Source of the DNA: Hemileia vastatrix
Taxonomy: Eukaryota > Basidiomycota > Pucciniomycetes > Pucciniales > Zaghouaniaceae
NCBI GenBank assembly: GCA_030280995.1
Contig: JASXTE010000007.1
Span: 14,127,501-14,191,500 of the forward strand
Reading direction: 5' to 3'
DNA: 64,000 nucleotides
Made by a program: the position numbers and the translations under genes. Numbering within the stretch: position 1 is the first letter of the stretch; each line of letters begins with the position of its first letter. The notes below the pieces were generated by a model. It did no database searches. It had not been told where the DNA came from and saw only the letters and a list, made by a program, of their open reading frames with translations. This document shows, in pieces, positions 1 through 9,186 of the stretch.

Positions 1-1
1 T

Positions 2-874
2 TGGGAATACAAGTTAACTCCAGATGTTGCGCCTAAAGATGTTAGCTCTGCAATTGATCCTAGAAACATTGTTGAAGGCAGAAGAATTCGCACTCAGAGA
101 ATGCTTAATTCAGCTTCACTGATAAATAAATATTTTTGTCTGACTTCTGCGTTCTCATCACATTCAATTCATGACTCAACATTGAACTCCATCTTCTCAG
201 ACCCTCTCACATATTATGAAGCTGTAAATAGAGCTGATGGCAATCACTGGATGATTGCTATTGACAAAGAGTTGAAAATGATTGAGGATCAGAAGGTTTG
301 GGAAATTATTGAACGGCCATCAGATGTTGATGTAATTGGATCAATTTGGGTTTTCAAGATAAAACGAGATGTCAATGGAAACATAAGTAAATATAAAGCG
401 CGTCTTTGTGCAAGGGGTTGCTCACAAAAATCTGGTGTCAACTATTTTGAAACATTTGCACCTACAGGGAGATTGACAACTCTTCGCGTCTTAATTAGTT
501 TGGCAAATAGTGAAGACTGGGAATTCATACAAATGGATGTTAAAGGCGCATTTCTATATGGAAAACCTGATGAAGATGTCTATATGAATTTTCCATTGGG
601 AATGACAAAACCAGCTAATTTTAAAAATCCTGTTCTTCTTTTGAAACGTTCTTTATATGGTTTAAAACAAGCTTCTCGTTGTTGGTATAATGAATTACTT
701 AATTTCTTCTACACAATCAATTTTTACCCTTCGGCAGCCGATCCTTGTCTATTTATTCATGAAAGTGATTCTAACCCTTGTTATGTACATGTGCACGTTG
801 ATGATCTATCAATTTTTGGAAAACAATCAATGGAACTGCCATCAGTTGGAGATGTAAGAAGCAGCCTACGGTAG
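2..874 (+). pseudogene. Copia-type reverse transcriptase fragment
   Basis: This is the reverse transcriptase (RVT_2) part of a Ty1/Copia polyprotein, open from the left edge of the window, so its true start lies outside. Copia hallmarks are visible in order: VWEIIERP, WVFKIKRD, YKARLCARG, FAPTGRLTTLRVLISLA, MDVKGAFLYG (first catalytic Asp), SLYGLKQASRCWY, and a VHVDDLSIFGK motif corresponding to the YVDD active site. After this motif the frame runs into unrelated residues because roughly 200 codons between RT and RNase H are missing. The RNase H part continues in another frame from 829. Integrase and gag would lie to the left of the window. The element is non-autonomous. The assignment to Copia RT is secure; the exact deletion breakpoint near 820-830 is inferred. 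Confidence 0.93.
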
Positions 875-1245
875 CATTGAGTACATCAGAAGCAGAAAGC
901 AAAGCAACTGTGGATGCCGCACAAGAAGCTATTTGGATGCAAACACTTCTAGTTGATCTTGGTTACAATCATAAAACTTCTTCAAAACTTTTTTCAGACA
1001 ATCAAGGCAGTATTGCTCTTTGCAAAAATCCGGTATTTCATGCTCAAACTAAACATATAGAAATTCAATTTCACTGGATCAGAGAGCAAATTATGGCCGG
1101 CAAAATTGATCTACAATACACTCCAACATCTGATATGATTGCCGACATATTCACAAAATCACTCAGTAAAGAAAAATTCATTAAGTTTTCGACTGAAATT
1201 GGCTTGAAGAATATGATTGACAACAAGGAGGAGTGTGAAAATTAA
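829..1245 (+). pseudogene. Copia RNase H, joined out of frame to RT
   Basis: This is the C-terminal RNase H domain of the same Copia element. The frame becomes recognisable at NGTAISWRCKKQPTVAL, the usual entry into Copia RNase H, followed by STSEAESKA, AIWMQTLL, FSDNQGSIALCKNP, AQTKHIEIQFHWIRE and the C-terminal TSDMIADIFTKSL. The catalytic acidic residues (E of STSEAE, D of SDNQ) are present. It is read one base out of register from the RT part, with an internal deletion between them, so no full pol can be made. The stop codon TAA overlaps the purine tract and LTR start, as is typical of Copia elements. Confidence 0.92.
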
Positions 1246-1560
1246 TAGTTTATTTATTTAAATCATACTTTTAATATCATTCCAACATATGACTATTGTT
1301 ACGTTGTGTGATCTCATCTAGTAGAACATATATATATGTCACTGCATATTGATATATCTCTGTACGCGTGTTGTTGAATCATATTCTATATACATGTTGA
1401 GTGAGATCTATTATCTATATAGTGAGCACCCTGTCTGTGGGTAGTTCTTCGTCTTTTGCTATTTTTCTTTCTCGCTCAATATATTTTATATTTTGCCTTT
1501 CAGGTATTAGCGGCAGAGACCCTCTCACTATTTGAGACACAAGCGACGTTAACTAATAAG
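1234..1560 (+). repeat. Probable 3' LTR of the Copia element
   Basis: A purine-rich tract (ACAAGGAGGAG, 1222-1233) is followed by TGTGAAAATT, the expected polypurine-tract/LTR junction at the end of a Copia pol. The LTR start at 1234 is therefore supported. The right end is not: no second LTR lies in the window to compare with, and a LINE relic begins near 1625. I set the end at about 1560 by guesswork. Confidence 0.5.
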
Positions 1561-1624
1561 TCGTTATTATTTACATTTATAAGGCTTTTAGTACCCATCT
1601 TGGTAATTAGATACGTACTCAGTC

Positions 1625-1935
1625 TTTGAACCCAAACTGTTGGGGATTCTCCTTGGTCTCCACCTCTTCATGGCCAACCCATTACATCATTACATGAATT
1701 CCCTCATAGTGCTAATTGACTAACAATCAACCATCAAAGCCCTTTCTACTACGCCTCTTTCCACTTTGAACACCGTGCCATCATTGAAGTTACATCCTTC
1801 CTCCTCAGTCGTAACCCAACCCTTCAACTGCTCCTCCAGTGATGCCCAGGACACACAGGCATTGTAGGGAACAAAATTGTCGACATCCTGGCTAACAACT
1901 CCCATCCTTTTGCACCCTACGCCTTATTCTTTATC
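1625..1935 (+). pseudogene. LINE (non-LTR retrotransposon) RNase H relic
   Basis: Read across frames, this stretch shows a LINE ORF2-type RNase H. It begins LLGILLGLHLF, then IVLID followed by a stop where DN is expected, then IKAL. After a frame change comes LQLLLQ, a stop, and CPGHTGIVGNKIVDILANN. The last block matches the conserved W-x-PGH-x-G-x-x-GNE-x-x-D-x-LA signature of LINE RNase HI, with the usual Trp codon position occupied by TGA. At least two stops and one frameshift make it non-functional. Weak similarity may extend to about 2180. I see no reverse transcriptase for it here. Family level is inferred from the motif only. Confidence 0.65.
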
Positions 1936-2429
1936 CACTTCCTGCCCCCTCGATATCAGGTCACACTCCCGCTCCCTTCTCCTCAATTTCCACAACCATG
2001 AAACATTAAAATAACTGCGCGGTCATTACTTAGTTAATACGGGTAGCTTCCCCTTGTCTTGTAATCCATAGCTCAAAATATACTCCATAGTACCCCTTAT
2101 TCCTTGCACGCCCATCACAGCTGCTCTTAAATTTCGCGCTCAAGATGTTTAATAAAGCCGTTCTCTTTACTGCAGTTTCTCAAAGACATGTGGAAAACTA
2201 ATGAAATAATGATGCATTGCAGATGGCCTTGAGATGTTATCACTAGACACAACACTATTTATGAACCACTGACAAGTCCATGAGTAAGATATTTGTAAAT
2301 AACTAGAAATATGTCTTGGTTAACAATAAGACAATGCCCTTGGATGATGATGAAAAAAGAAAACAAGTTGCTTTGGGAACATTCAGCCGCACTCCTTTTA
2401 GTGCAGAGATGTCCCGATGATAGAATAAT
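1936..2429. other. Gene-free spacer
   Basis: This holds the possible decayed tail of the LINE relic and the 3' flank of the minus-strand gene that ends at 2430. I see no further gene or repeat. Confidence 0.5.
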
Positions 2430-3131
2430 TTAACCTAGATGACGAGGTTTATGAGGGTGAAATGTAAGCTTCTTCAAAGGTTTCTTTGACTTTGACATGT
2501 TTGCCATTAGGAGGGGAGATGGATTATATGCGGGAAAATCTATGTCCCGATTAAGATAATCCTTATAAAGTGCACGCACAACATAGACCAAAAGATTATA
2601 GGCGGAGGCACTATCAGTTGCTAGCATTTCCACGAGGGCGTTTACAGTACTTTCGATGATGATGGCGAAGCTGACACTGACGTAACCGCCGACCAATGCT
2701 GCAGTCAAGGTGATGCCACTATCAACATTCCATGCTGTTGCAATAGACACAGCTATCAGATAACCCGCATCTGAGACGATGTTCTTGCGATACAGTGGTA
2801 CAAGAATCTCTGCAGCTGTATCAATGCAAAAATCAACGAGAGTGTAAACCACAATATCTCTCTTCGAAAGACGGTTGCTTTGGATGACGGTATCAAGTGA
2901 TCGAGTGTCAAGAGAACTAGAAAGTGGTTATAAATATATTTTAGAAATTTCTTCTTAATAGAAAATGGGCATAACTTACGAGACGGTGGACAGAACCTCT
3001 GTTTTAGGCAAAGCTGAGGCGCCGAAAAAGAAAGCTGAAAGTGATAGGGAATGTAAGCAGAGAGAGGACCAGAAGATTTGAAGGTAGTACCCACCAAACA
3101 GAGCCAGCAATGAGCAAAGTGAGAACTGCAT
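2430..3131 (-). CDS. Small secreted protein, three exons, candidate effector
   Basis: I infer a spliced gene: exons 3131-3095, 3034-2980 and 2916-2430 (minus strand), 579 nt, 192 residues. Intron 1 is 60 nt (GTGGGT...TTTCAG) and intron 2 is 63 nt (GTAAGT...TTCTAG); reading frame is kept across both. The spliced N-terminus MQFSLCSLLALFAFFFGASA is a textbook signal peptide with a plausible cleavage after ASA. A dibasic SKRD near residue 53 could be a Kex2 site. The mature part has a hydrophobic, alanine- and valine-rich middle (AALVGGYVSVSFAIII) and a basic Lys-rich tail; cysteines are scarce. I recognise no domain. It is the only gene here without transposon features, lying between a LINE relic and foldback repeats. 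A secreted, possibly effector-like protein is an inference; without splicing, intron 1 would be read as part of a membrane segment, which I find less convincing. Confidence 0.72.
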
Positions 3132-4143
3132 TATTGTAAAATCGTTTGCTATTGAAAAAGATTGGAAAATAGAAAGTATAATCTGCTAGTGTAGAACAAA
3201 TGATTTGTTTTATTGATAATAGTACGTTTATCTACCTGGTGTGTATATCTATCTATGAATTTTAACTAGTCTTGAAGTCCTTGTAGAGATGGGATCTGAG
3301 GATGTGAGTTGACCATGAGTGGCTTCTTATAGCCATTTACCCTTCACAGATTTTTAGTTACTTCTTGATGAGAGACATTGAAATACAGGTTTATCTAAAA
3401 CCTGCTGCGAATTTGAAAAAGGCTGTCAGGACTCAATCAACTTAAAAAAAAAACAAGAGTAAATTTTAAGGAGGCACAGCCAACCCAGTGAATCTGACCA
3501 ATACAAGGCCTTTATCAGGTGGAAGTCAAAGAGCGGTAGAATGCTTAATAAAAAATAAATTTCAAACAATTTCACCCAAGTTTATCGTGGACTTGTCATA
3601 GAAGGGATCTTCATTGAACAATTACGCTCATCCTGTATGTAATACATTTTCGTAATAACTTTCAATACAGATAATACAGATACATAATTACGTTTTATGA
3701 CATTAATTTCGATTATTTGTTGATCTATACTCATCAACTTCTCAAGAACTAATCAGACAGCGTGCAAAAATCTGTTGACTACCAAAATCTTATTTAAGTA
3801 AGTTGAACTGAGTAATAATGAGCTACGATTAAAACACAATTGCCAATTGAAGAACAACAAATGACAAATTCACAACCACAACACCCTTATTACACTCCAC
3901 ATTCCGAACATTATATTCTACTCTTTCTGTCTATTTAACTGCACATGTTTGTTCACACTTTCACGGCTGATCATCAAATGTACCAAAATGAGACATAGTA
4001 AGAAAGGAGGAAAGTGTTGACATTAATTATTTGATTGAGGTGTGAGATTCTTCACATGTGCACAGAGAATTTTCATGTGGGTTTGATCTGTAGATTTGGT
4101 CCAAAATGGTTAACAAGGATCCCACTATACAATGTGGATTTTT
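3132..4143. other. Gene-free spacer upstream of the secreted-protein gene
   Basis: AT-rich sequence that must contain the promoter of the minus-strand gene starting at 3131. I see no convincing TATA box, open frame or repeat. Confidence 0.5.
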
Positions 4144-4343
4144 GGTACAGCTAAGTCATAAAAGCTTGCGGAATTTTTGACGAAAAAATAAAAGTTGTTC
4201 TCAACAAAAAATGATTTGCCTATTCAAAAGGGTTGGGGATAGGGCGGGGGTACTTCCTTTTGAATAGGCAAATCATTTTTTCGTGGGCGTAACTTTTATT
4301 TTTTCGTCGAAAATTCCGTAAGATTTTGTGACTTGGCTGTAAA
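4144..4343. repeat. Foldback (hairpin) element
   Basis: Left arm 4145-4231 (from GTACAGCTAAGTC to TATTCAAAAGG) is the reverse complement, with few mismatches, of right arm 4256-4342 (from CCTTTTGAATAGG to GACTTGGCTGTA). The loop is about 24 nt. The arms form an 87-bp stem, typical of a MITE or foldback element with no coding capacity. Confidence 0.8.
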
Positions 4344-4359
4344 CCAAGCGTTAGTACAG

Positions 4360-5405
4360 TCAAACCCATAAACGTTGAGATAAATATGAGAAATTTCGAA
4401 AATTTATGGACAGCCCAAAAGTTGAGCTGCAGTATTTTTTTGACATCTTCAATTGATTTTTTGACAATCGGGTTGATTTCTCTGTTGTATCGCCCCTCTT
4501 CATCATCTGAGTTATGAGAGAAGTCAAATAGACTGCCACAAAATGAATTATAGATCTCAAAAATAAAGCTAAACCGGAAAAGCTTGCGTCCACTTCTTCC
4601 CTGCCATGAGCGATTTAAACACATGTTTTTGGCGTAGGATCGAAGACAAGAAAACCGCAAGCTTTTCAGGTTTTGCTATATATTGCAACTCAACTTTTGG
4701 GCTGTCAATCAATTTTCAAAGAATTCCATGTTTGCCTCAATGTTCTCGGATCTGGCTGTAAAACAGGCTGTGTTTTAGATATATTTGTTGTCGAAATATA
4801 GCTCTATCAAATCCAACTATTAACCTAATTGAAATACAGCCAGATACGAAAATATAGAGACAAAAATGAAAATTTTCCAAAATTTATTGACAGCCCAAAA
4901 GTTGAGCTGCAGTGTTTTTTGACATCACCAATTCATCTTGCGACAGCCCGTTCGACTTCTCTTTCTTCTCGGATGATGAAGAGGCGCAAATCACACTACA
5001 ATAAATATTCGTTTTGTCTTGGGGCGCAACAACAATGGCGCAACGATTACGCAACAGTTATGTAACAATTGTTTTTGGCACTTAAAGGTTTTAGGTGGGT
5101 CTTAAGTGCAAAAAACGATTGTTTCGTAACTGTTGCACAACTGTTGCGTAATTGTTGCGCCCTATGGCGAAATAAACAAGTGCTGTTGTGTCTTCCCTTG
5201 TCAAAATGTGCTTTCATGTCAGCTGACATTACACATCCAAGCACATTTTGGCGGGCGGTGGGTTTTTTATTTTTATTTTTGAAAACCGCGAGCGTTTTGG
5301 AATTGGCAATACAGTCCTTGCGAAAGCATTGAGACAAAAATGAATATTTTTGAAAATTTATGGACAGCCCAAAAGTGTTGAGCTGCAAATTTTTTTTGAC
5401 ATCTT
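4360..5405. repeat. Cluster of a degenerate dispersed repeat
   Basis: A block containing GACAGCCCAAAAGTTGAGC occurs in direct orientation near 4410, 4890 and 5365 and inverted near 4700. Each is flanked by a GAAAATTTATGG-like and a TTTTTTTGACATC-like stretch, and the outer ends approach GGCTGTA, shared with the neighbouring foldback. This looks like several nested or rearranged copies of one non-coding element. Open frames here are fragmentary and have no recognisable domain. Confidence 0.65.
5021..5162. repeat. Second foldback element rich in GCAACA repeats
   Basis: Left arm 5021-5085 and right arm 5100-5162 are inverted copies rich in TTGCGC/GCGCAA and CTGTTGC/GCAACAG steps, closing on CACTTAA/TTAAGTG with a short loop. 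A left-arm relic recurs at 30093-30180. It is non-coding and nested inside the repeat cluster. Confidence 0.7.
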
Positions 5406-5416
5406 CACACTACAAT

Positions 5417-5600
5417 AGGGGGTGTCAGTTCTGGCAAATCCGCACTTACAAATCCGCACTTAAATTTGACCAAATCCGCACTTAAATAAGTGCGGATTTC
5501 CAAAACACACTAGCCCCAATACTGGTGGATTTCAAAATGAAATAAGTCACTTATTTCACTCAAATCCGCACTTTCTCAACCAAAAGTGCTGATTTCACCA
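5417..5600 (+). repeat. Left terminal region of Harbinger copy 1
   Basis: Beyond the terminal inverted repeat this end carries several copies of AAATCCGCACTTA or its complement TAAGTGCGGATTT, including a palindromic pair around 5471-5498, then AAATCCGCAC and AAGTGCTGATTTC variants. Such subterminal repeats are typical transposase-binding sites; that role is inferred. The same pattern starts the second copy at 30368. Confidence 0.8.
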
Positions 5601-5724
5601 TCAAGTCCCATTTCACTGATTTGTCAGCATCATCCCATTCATACACAGCACTCCGCAGCATAACACTTCATAACTCACAACATCGTACATCACTTACATC
5701 TTCATATCATATCATATAAGAGTT

Positions 5725-6350
5725 ATGCCTTCCTCACTTTCAAATCGTGATAAATTACATAAAGCAATGACTTTCATGGCTCTTGAACTGCTCTTAGACT
5801 CTGATTGCAATTCTGATTCTGATCTAGAAGAAGATTTTGTCTTTTTATCAAAGATGGCCATGAAACGTTTCCTTCTTCCCAGAAAGTCTCAAGTACTTCA
5901 TACCCCCAAGTACACCATCCAAACACTTCTTAAACTATCTACACCCAGTTTTAGAGAGCTGTTCAGGACTTCTCAGGAATGTTTCCTTAAATTTCTTGAG
6001 CTTATTCAGGATCATCCCATATTTCACAATAATTCTCAAAAAGAACAACAACATCCTTCAATTCAATTGGCCATCACACTATGTCATTTGGGTTCAAATG
6101 GTAATGGAGCCGCTTTGAAACATTTAGAAAATGTCTTTGATTTAGGGTATGGTTCAGTTAACACTTATACCAAACAATGTATCACTGCCATCAACTCCTT
6201 GTAATCTCAACTTCTCACCTGGCCAACAAAAGAAGAGCGACTTGAATCATCTCAGGTTATGCAAGCAGAGGGCTTCCCAGGATGTATTGGTTTTGTTGAT
6301 GGTACTGCTATTCCTTTGAGCCAGAAACCTGCTCAAGGTGGAAACAATTA
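5725..6350 (+). pseudogene. Harbinger (DDE_Tnp_4) transposase, N-terminal half
   Basis: The N-terminal part of a PIF/Harbinger transposase starts at an ATG just after the left terminal region. It has an acidic Ser/Asp stretch, then a helical region (FRELFRTSQECFLKFLELI, LAITLCHLGSNGNGAALK, FDLGYGSVNTYTKQCITAI). An in-frame TAA at 6202-6204 replaces a Glu codon found in the copy at 30641. Downstream the catalytic block with the first Asp is intact (FPGCIGFVDGTAIPLSQKP). The frame ends after GGNNYF at 6350, where the inverted Tet/JBP cassette begins, so the second Asp and the Glu are missing. Inactive. Confidence 0.88.
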
Positions 6351-6861
6351 CTTTCACATTCTCGTCAAAAATTTTCACCAAAATATTTACAAGTCGAAAA
6401 AATTCTATATCTGTTTTAAAAAATTGGCAATACTCACCCCTGCATTTTATTGAAGCAAGGGGTGGATATCACCAAAATTTTTCTAAGTCATCAATTTCAC
6501 ATGTCAGATTTGAAAATTTGGCAATACCCCCCCCCCTGCATTTTATTGAAGTAAGTGGTGGAAGTCATCTAAATTTAATATAATTACGTAAATTATTAAA
6601 TAAATATCTAATATATATCAATTTCCCTAGTTTAAAGTAATGACAATCCCTCAAGCCAAAATGCAGATCAAATCTAGAAACAAAAGTTTGGGACTTTCCA
6701 CAGGTATAGGCTAGAGGAACCCCATGAAACAAATAAATGTTATCATGATTACCATTTATACAACACAAGGTCGTGGGCCCATTACTTTAGTTGAGGAAAT
6801 TGATACATAAAAAATATTTATTAAAAATTTATGAAAAAATATAAAATTTTCGATGACAACT
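6351..6861 (-). other. 3' flank of the Tet/JBP cassette, copy 1
   Basis: This is the minus-strand downstream region of the oxygenase relic, matching the region after 34203 in copy 2 in inverted orientation. It includes a roughly 100-bp direct repeat (GGCAATAC...GCATTTTATTGAAG, near 6425 and 6520). No open frame of note. Confidence 0.6.
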
Positions 6862-7520
6862 CTAATCCCCATACTTTTTGGATCTAAATAAAGTTTTTTT
6901 AAATTGATTAACTTTACCTTCTTTCTTTACCTTGTTGATTCTTTGAATCAACTTATGACTGATTTGAAATGAGCTACCAAAATGTGTTAAATGTTGACAG
7001 GATTCCAAACCAGGAAGAGCTATGGTCATTTGATGATTATCCTTAGAAGAATTCCAAATAGTTTCGATGATACCATTTCCCAAACCAAAATCAATGATGC
7101 ACCGGTGGTCTGGAAAATATAAACCATGTCATTTGATTTTAGCTGGAGATGGTATTGGTTGGCCAGTAATCGGTTTGATATATGAGAATATACCAAAAGT
7201 AAGAAAATTGGTGTCCTTGGTATTGGTGTGAATTTTATTGTGAAATCCAGAATGAGTGATAATAACATTAGAAAATAAAAGATATTTGTGGCTGATATCT
7301 TCCCATTCGGAGTCACACCAATTCAGTATTCCAACTTTGGTTGCAAGTTCATGATTTTTTTCAAATGCTTTATTACAGTGCTTTTTGAGTCAAAGAGCAA
7401 GAAAAGAGCTAAAGGAAGGTAGAGTGTCCCATAAGCAAAAATCTTCATCTTTTTGAGCTTTAGTGATATTCTTGAGCAACGAATACATGCCTATATAATT
7501 GAAATGCCTAGATAATAATC
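6862..7520 (-). pseudogene. Tet/JBP-like 2OG-Fe(II) oxygenase relic
   Basis: On the minus strand the frame reads YSLLKNITKAQ, WDTLPSFSSFLAL, NWCDSEWEDIS, ITHSGFHNKIHTN, GIFSYIKPITGQPIPSPA, GLYFPDHRCIIDFGLGNG and DNHQMTIALPGLES. It parallels the oxygenase at 33063-34202 throughout. Two TGA stops interrupt it (after FLAL and before HGLYFPDH), and the N-terminal third is missing. The iron-binding HxD motif, HTD in copy 2, is HTN here, so the protein would lack a metal ligand even without the stops. It lies in opposite orientation to the transposase. This is clearly a dead copy of the same gene. Confidence 0.8.
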
Positions 7521-9059
7521 ATATAAGAGTTTCAGAATCCTTATCCTCTAAATATGCAATATAAAAATGTGAAATAAGACAAGTGAAATTCGGAAAAAAG
7601 GCTCAACTTCAAAGGTCAAAATCTCAGCAACCACTGAACCTAATTCAAACCTGTTTGAGGTAAATGAAAGATATGCTTTAGTAGAATCTTCAGTTAAAGG
7701 ACATGTGATTTAACTAAACCTAACCCTAATTTGTTACATAAAAAATGAAATAAAAATTTAAATTGGGAAAAAAAAGGCTCAACTTTAATGGTCAATATCT
7801 CAGCAACCACTGAATCAAATTCAAATCTGTTTGTGGGAAATGAAAGGTAGCCTTCAGGAGAATCTTCAGTAAAAAGAACATTAGATTTGAATAAACCTAA
7901 CCCTAATTCCGAGTCTGATTTTCAAAATTTTACAAAAACTTGAAAAGTGGTAATGAAGATGAGATCAAAAGGAGTTTTATAAGTTCACTGTTATCCAGAT
8001 AAGAGTCATACATATATTTAAGTATGAAATTTTCATAAAAGGAATTAGATATCATATAGGCATGAAAAAAAGGAGATGAAACTTACCTTGATTGAAAAGT
8101 AGGAAAAATAGAGTGAGAAAGATTGATGTTGGAATTTTGGGGAAATTGAATATGGAGTAAGTGAAATGCATAAAGAATGTGCAATGTATGTGTTTCAATG
8201 AAATGGAGCCAAAAAAAAGTGAAATAAGGGAAAGGGGGGATAATGACCATGCCAAGGAGGGATGAAGAGTAGGGTGATGGAGCTAAAAAAGAAAGTAAAG
8301 AGGGAGAGAAAAAAAAGGTTAATTATACCATTGAAATCCAAAATAACCACTTACAAAAAAAATTTAGATAAAAAAAATAAAATAAACAGAAAAAAACAAA
8401 AAAAATTATAATTAGTAATCAAAAAATCAAAAAAAAAGAATAAAGTGACTTACCTGGAGAGATGAGATGACAAAATGAATGAAACCAAATTGTTTGAGGG
8501 ATGTTGGAGGAGAATAGGAAAAGGATATGAGGGATGAATGAAAAAAAAAAAAATCACTGACAAAATATGCGATTTCAGAAAATATGCGATTTCATGTTGA
8601 GCTGGTGAAAGAAAACCAATGAGCCATCCAAAAAAAAAAAATTCACCGTAAATTCCAAAAAAAATGAATATGCAACAAACCAAAATACCAACCCAAGTGA
8701 ATGAAGTACACAAAGAGGACATTTGGAGAGTACAAAATGGTATGGGAAAGAAAGGGATGATGTGGCCAACATGTGGTTTTGAAAAAAAAATCACGAAAAA
8801 AGTGCTGATTTGAGGTCAGAACTGACACCCATAGAAAAAAGATTAAGAAGTAGAAGAAATAAGTAAAAAAGAATGTAAACATGCCTGGTCAAAATATTGA
8901 AAATGTCAGGAAGGGGTGTGTGCCGAGGATTGATGGGTAGGTAGCGAGGAAGGTCAGTGTGTCACATGTGACAGGGATGGGGTAAGAAAGGAAGGGATGT
9001 TTTGTGGCTAAAATGTGGTTGTGAAAAAAAATGGGAAAAAAGTGCTGATTTGAGGTCAT
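7521..9059 (-). other. Leader region of the Tet/JBP cassette, copy 1
   Basis: AT-rich and purine-rich sequence; read on the minus strand it corresponds to the leader before the oxygenase in copy 2 (shared CATCTCTC(C)AGGTAAGTCA near 8450 and TTTGTAAGTGGTT near 8350). It also has a tandem duplication of about 80 bp (GTGTCAGTT/CTATGACCTC block near 8820 and 9065). Hydrophobic frames here are low-complexity artefacts. Confidence 0.55.
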
Positions 9060-9183
9060 AACTGACACCCTTTTTTGAAATAAGTGACTTTTTTGCAAAA
9101 TTTAAGTGCTGATTTGTAAGTGCTGATTTGGTTTGAAATCCACACTTAAGTTAAGTGCGGATTTGCCAGAACTGACACCCCCT
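9060..9183 (+). repeat. Right terminal region of Harbinger copy 1
   Basis: It contains AAGTGCTGATTTG repeats, a palindromic ACACTTAAGTTAAGTG core and the terminal GCCAGAACTGACACCCCCT. The same end type, reversed, starts at 56511 and at 63913. Confidence 0.85.
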
Positions 9184-9186
9184 AAT

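Larger units (their letters stand above)
5417..9183 (+). mobile_element. PIF/Harbinger-like TIR element with Tet/JBP gene, copy 1
   Basis: The ends are inverted: AGGGGGTGTCAGTTCTGG at 5417 and its complement ending CACCCCCT at 9183. Both are flanked by AAT (5414-5416 and 9184-9186), a 3-bp target duplication as expected of PIF/Harbinger elements. The 3767-bp element holds the N-terminal half of a DDE_4-type transposase on the plus strand and a Tet/JBP oxygenase relic on the minus strand. Both genes are broken, so the copy is dead. It sits exactly in the 5' portion of Gypsy element A. Confidence 0.88.

Noticed and set aside
2756..3097. Minus-strand 113-codon frame at the secreted-protein gene
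   Set aside because: It reads through both short introns in the wrong frame; the spliced model explains the region better.
8052..8882. Several hydrophobic minus-strand frames resembling membrane proteins
   Set aside because: They are Phe-rich translations of A/T homopolymer runs in the oxygenase leader and overlap each other in several frames.
9133..9186. Start codon of a gag frame inside the Harbinger end
   Set aside because: The ATG and first 17 codons belong to the transposon terminus and arose by insertion; not the native gag start.
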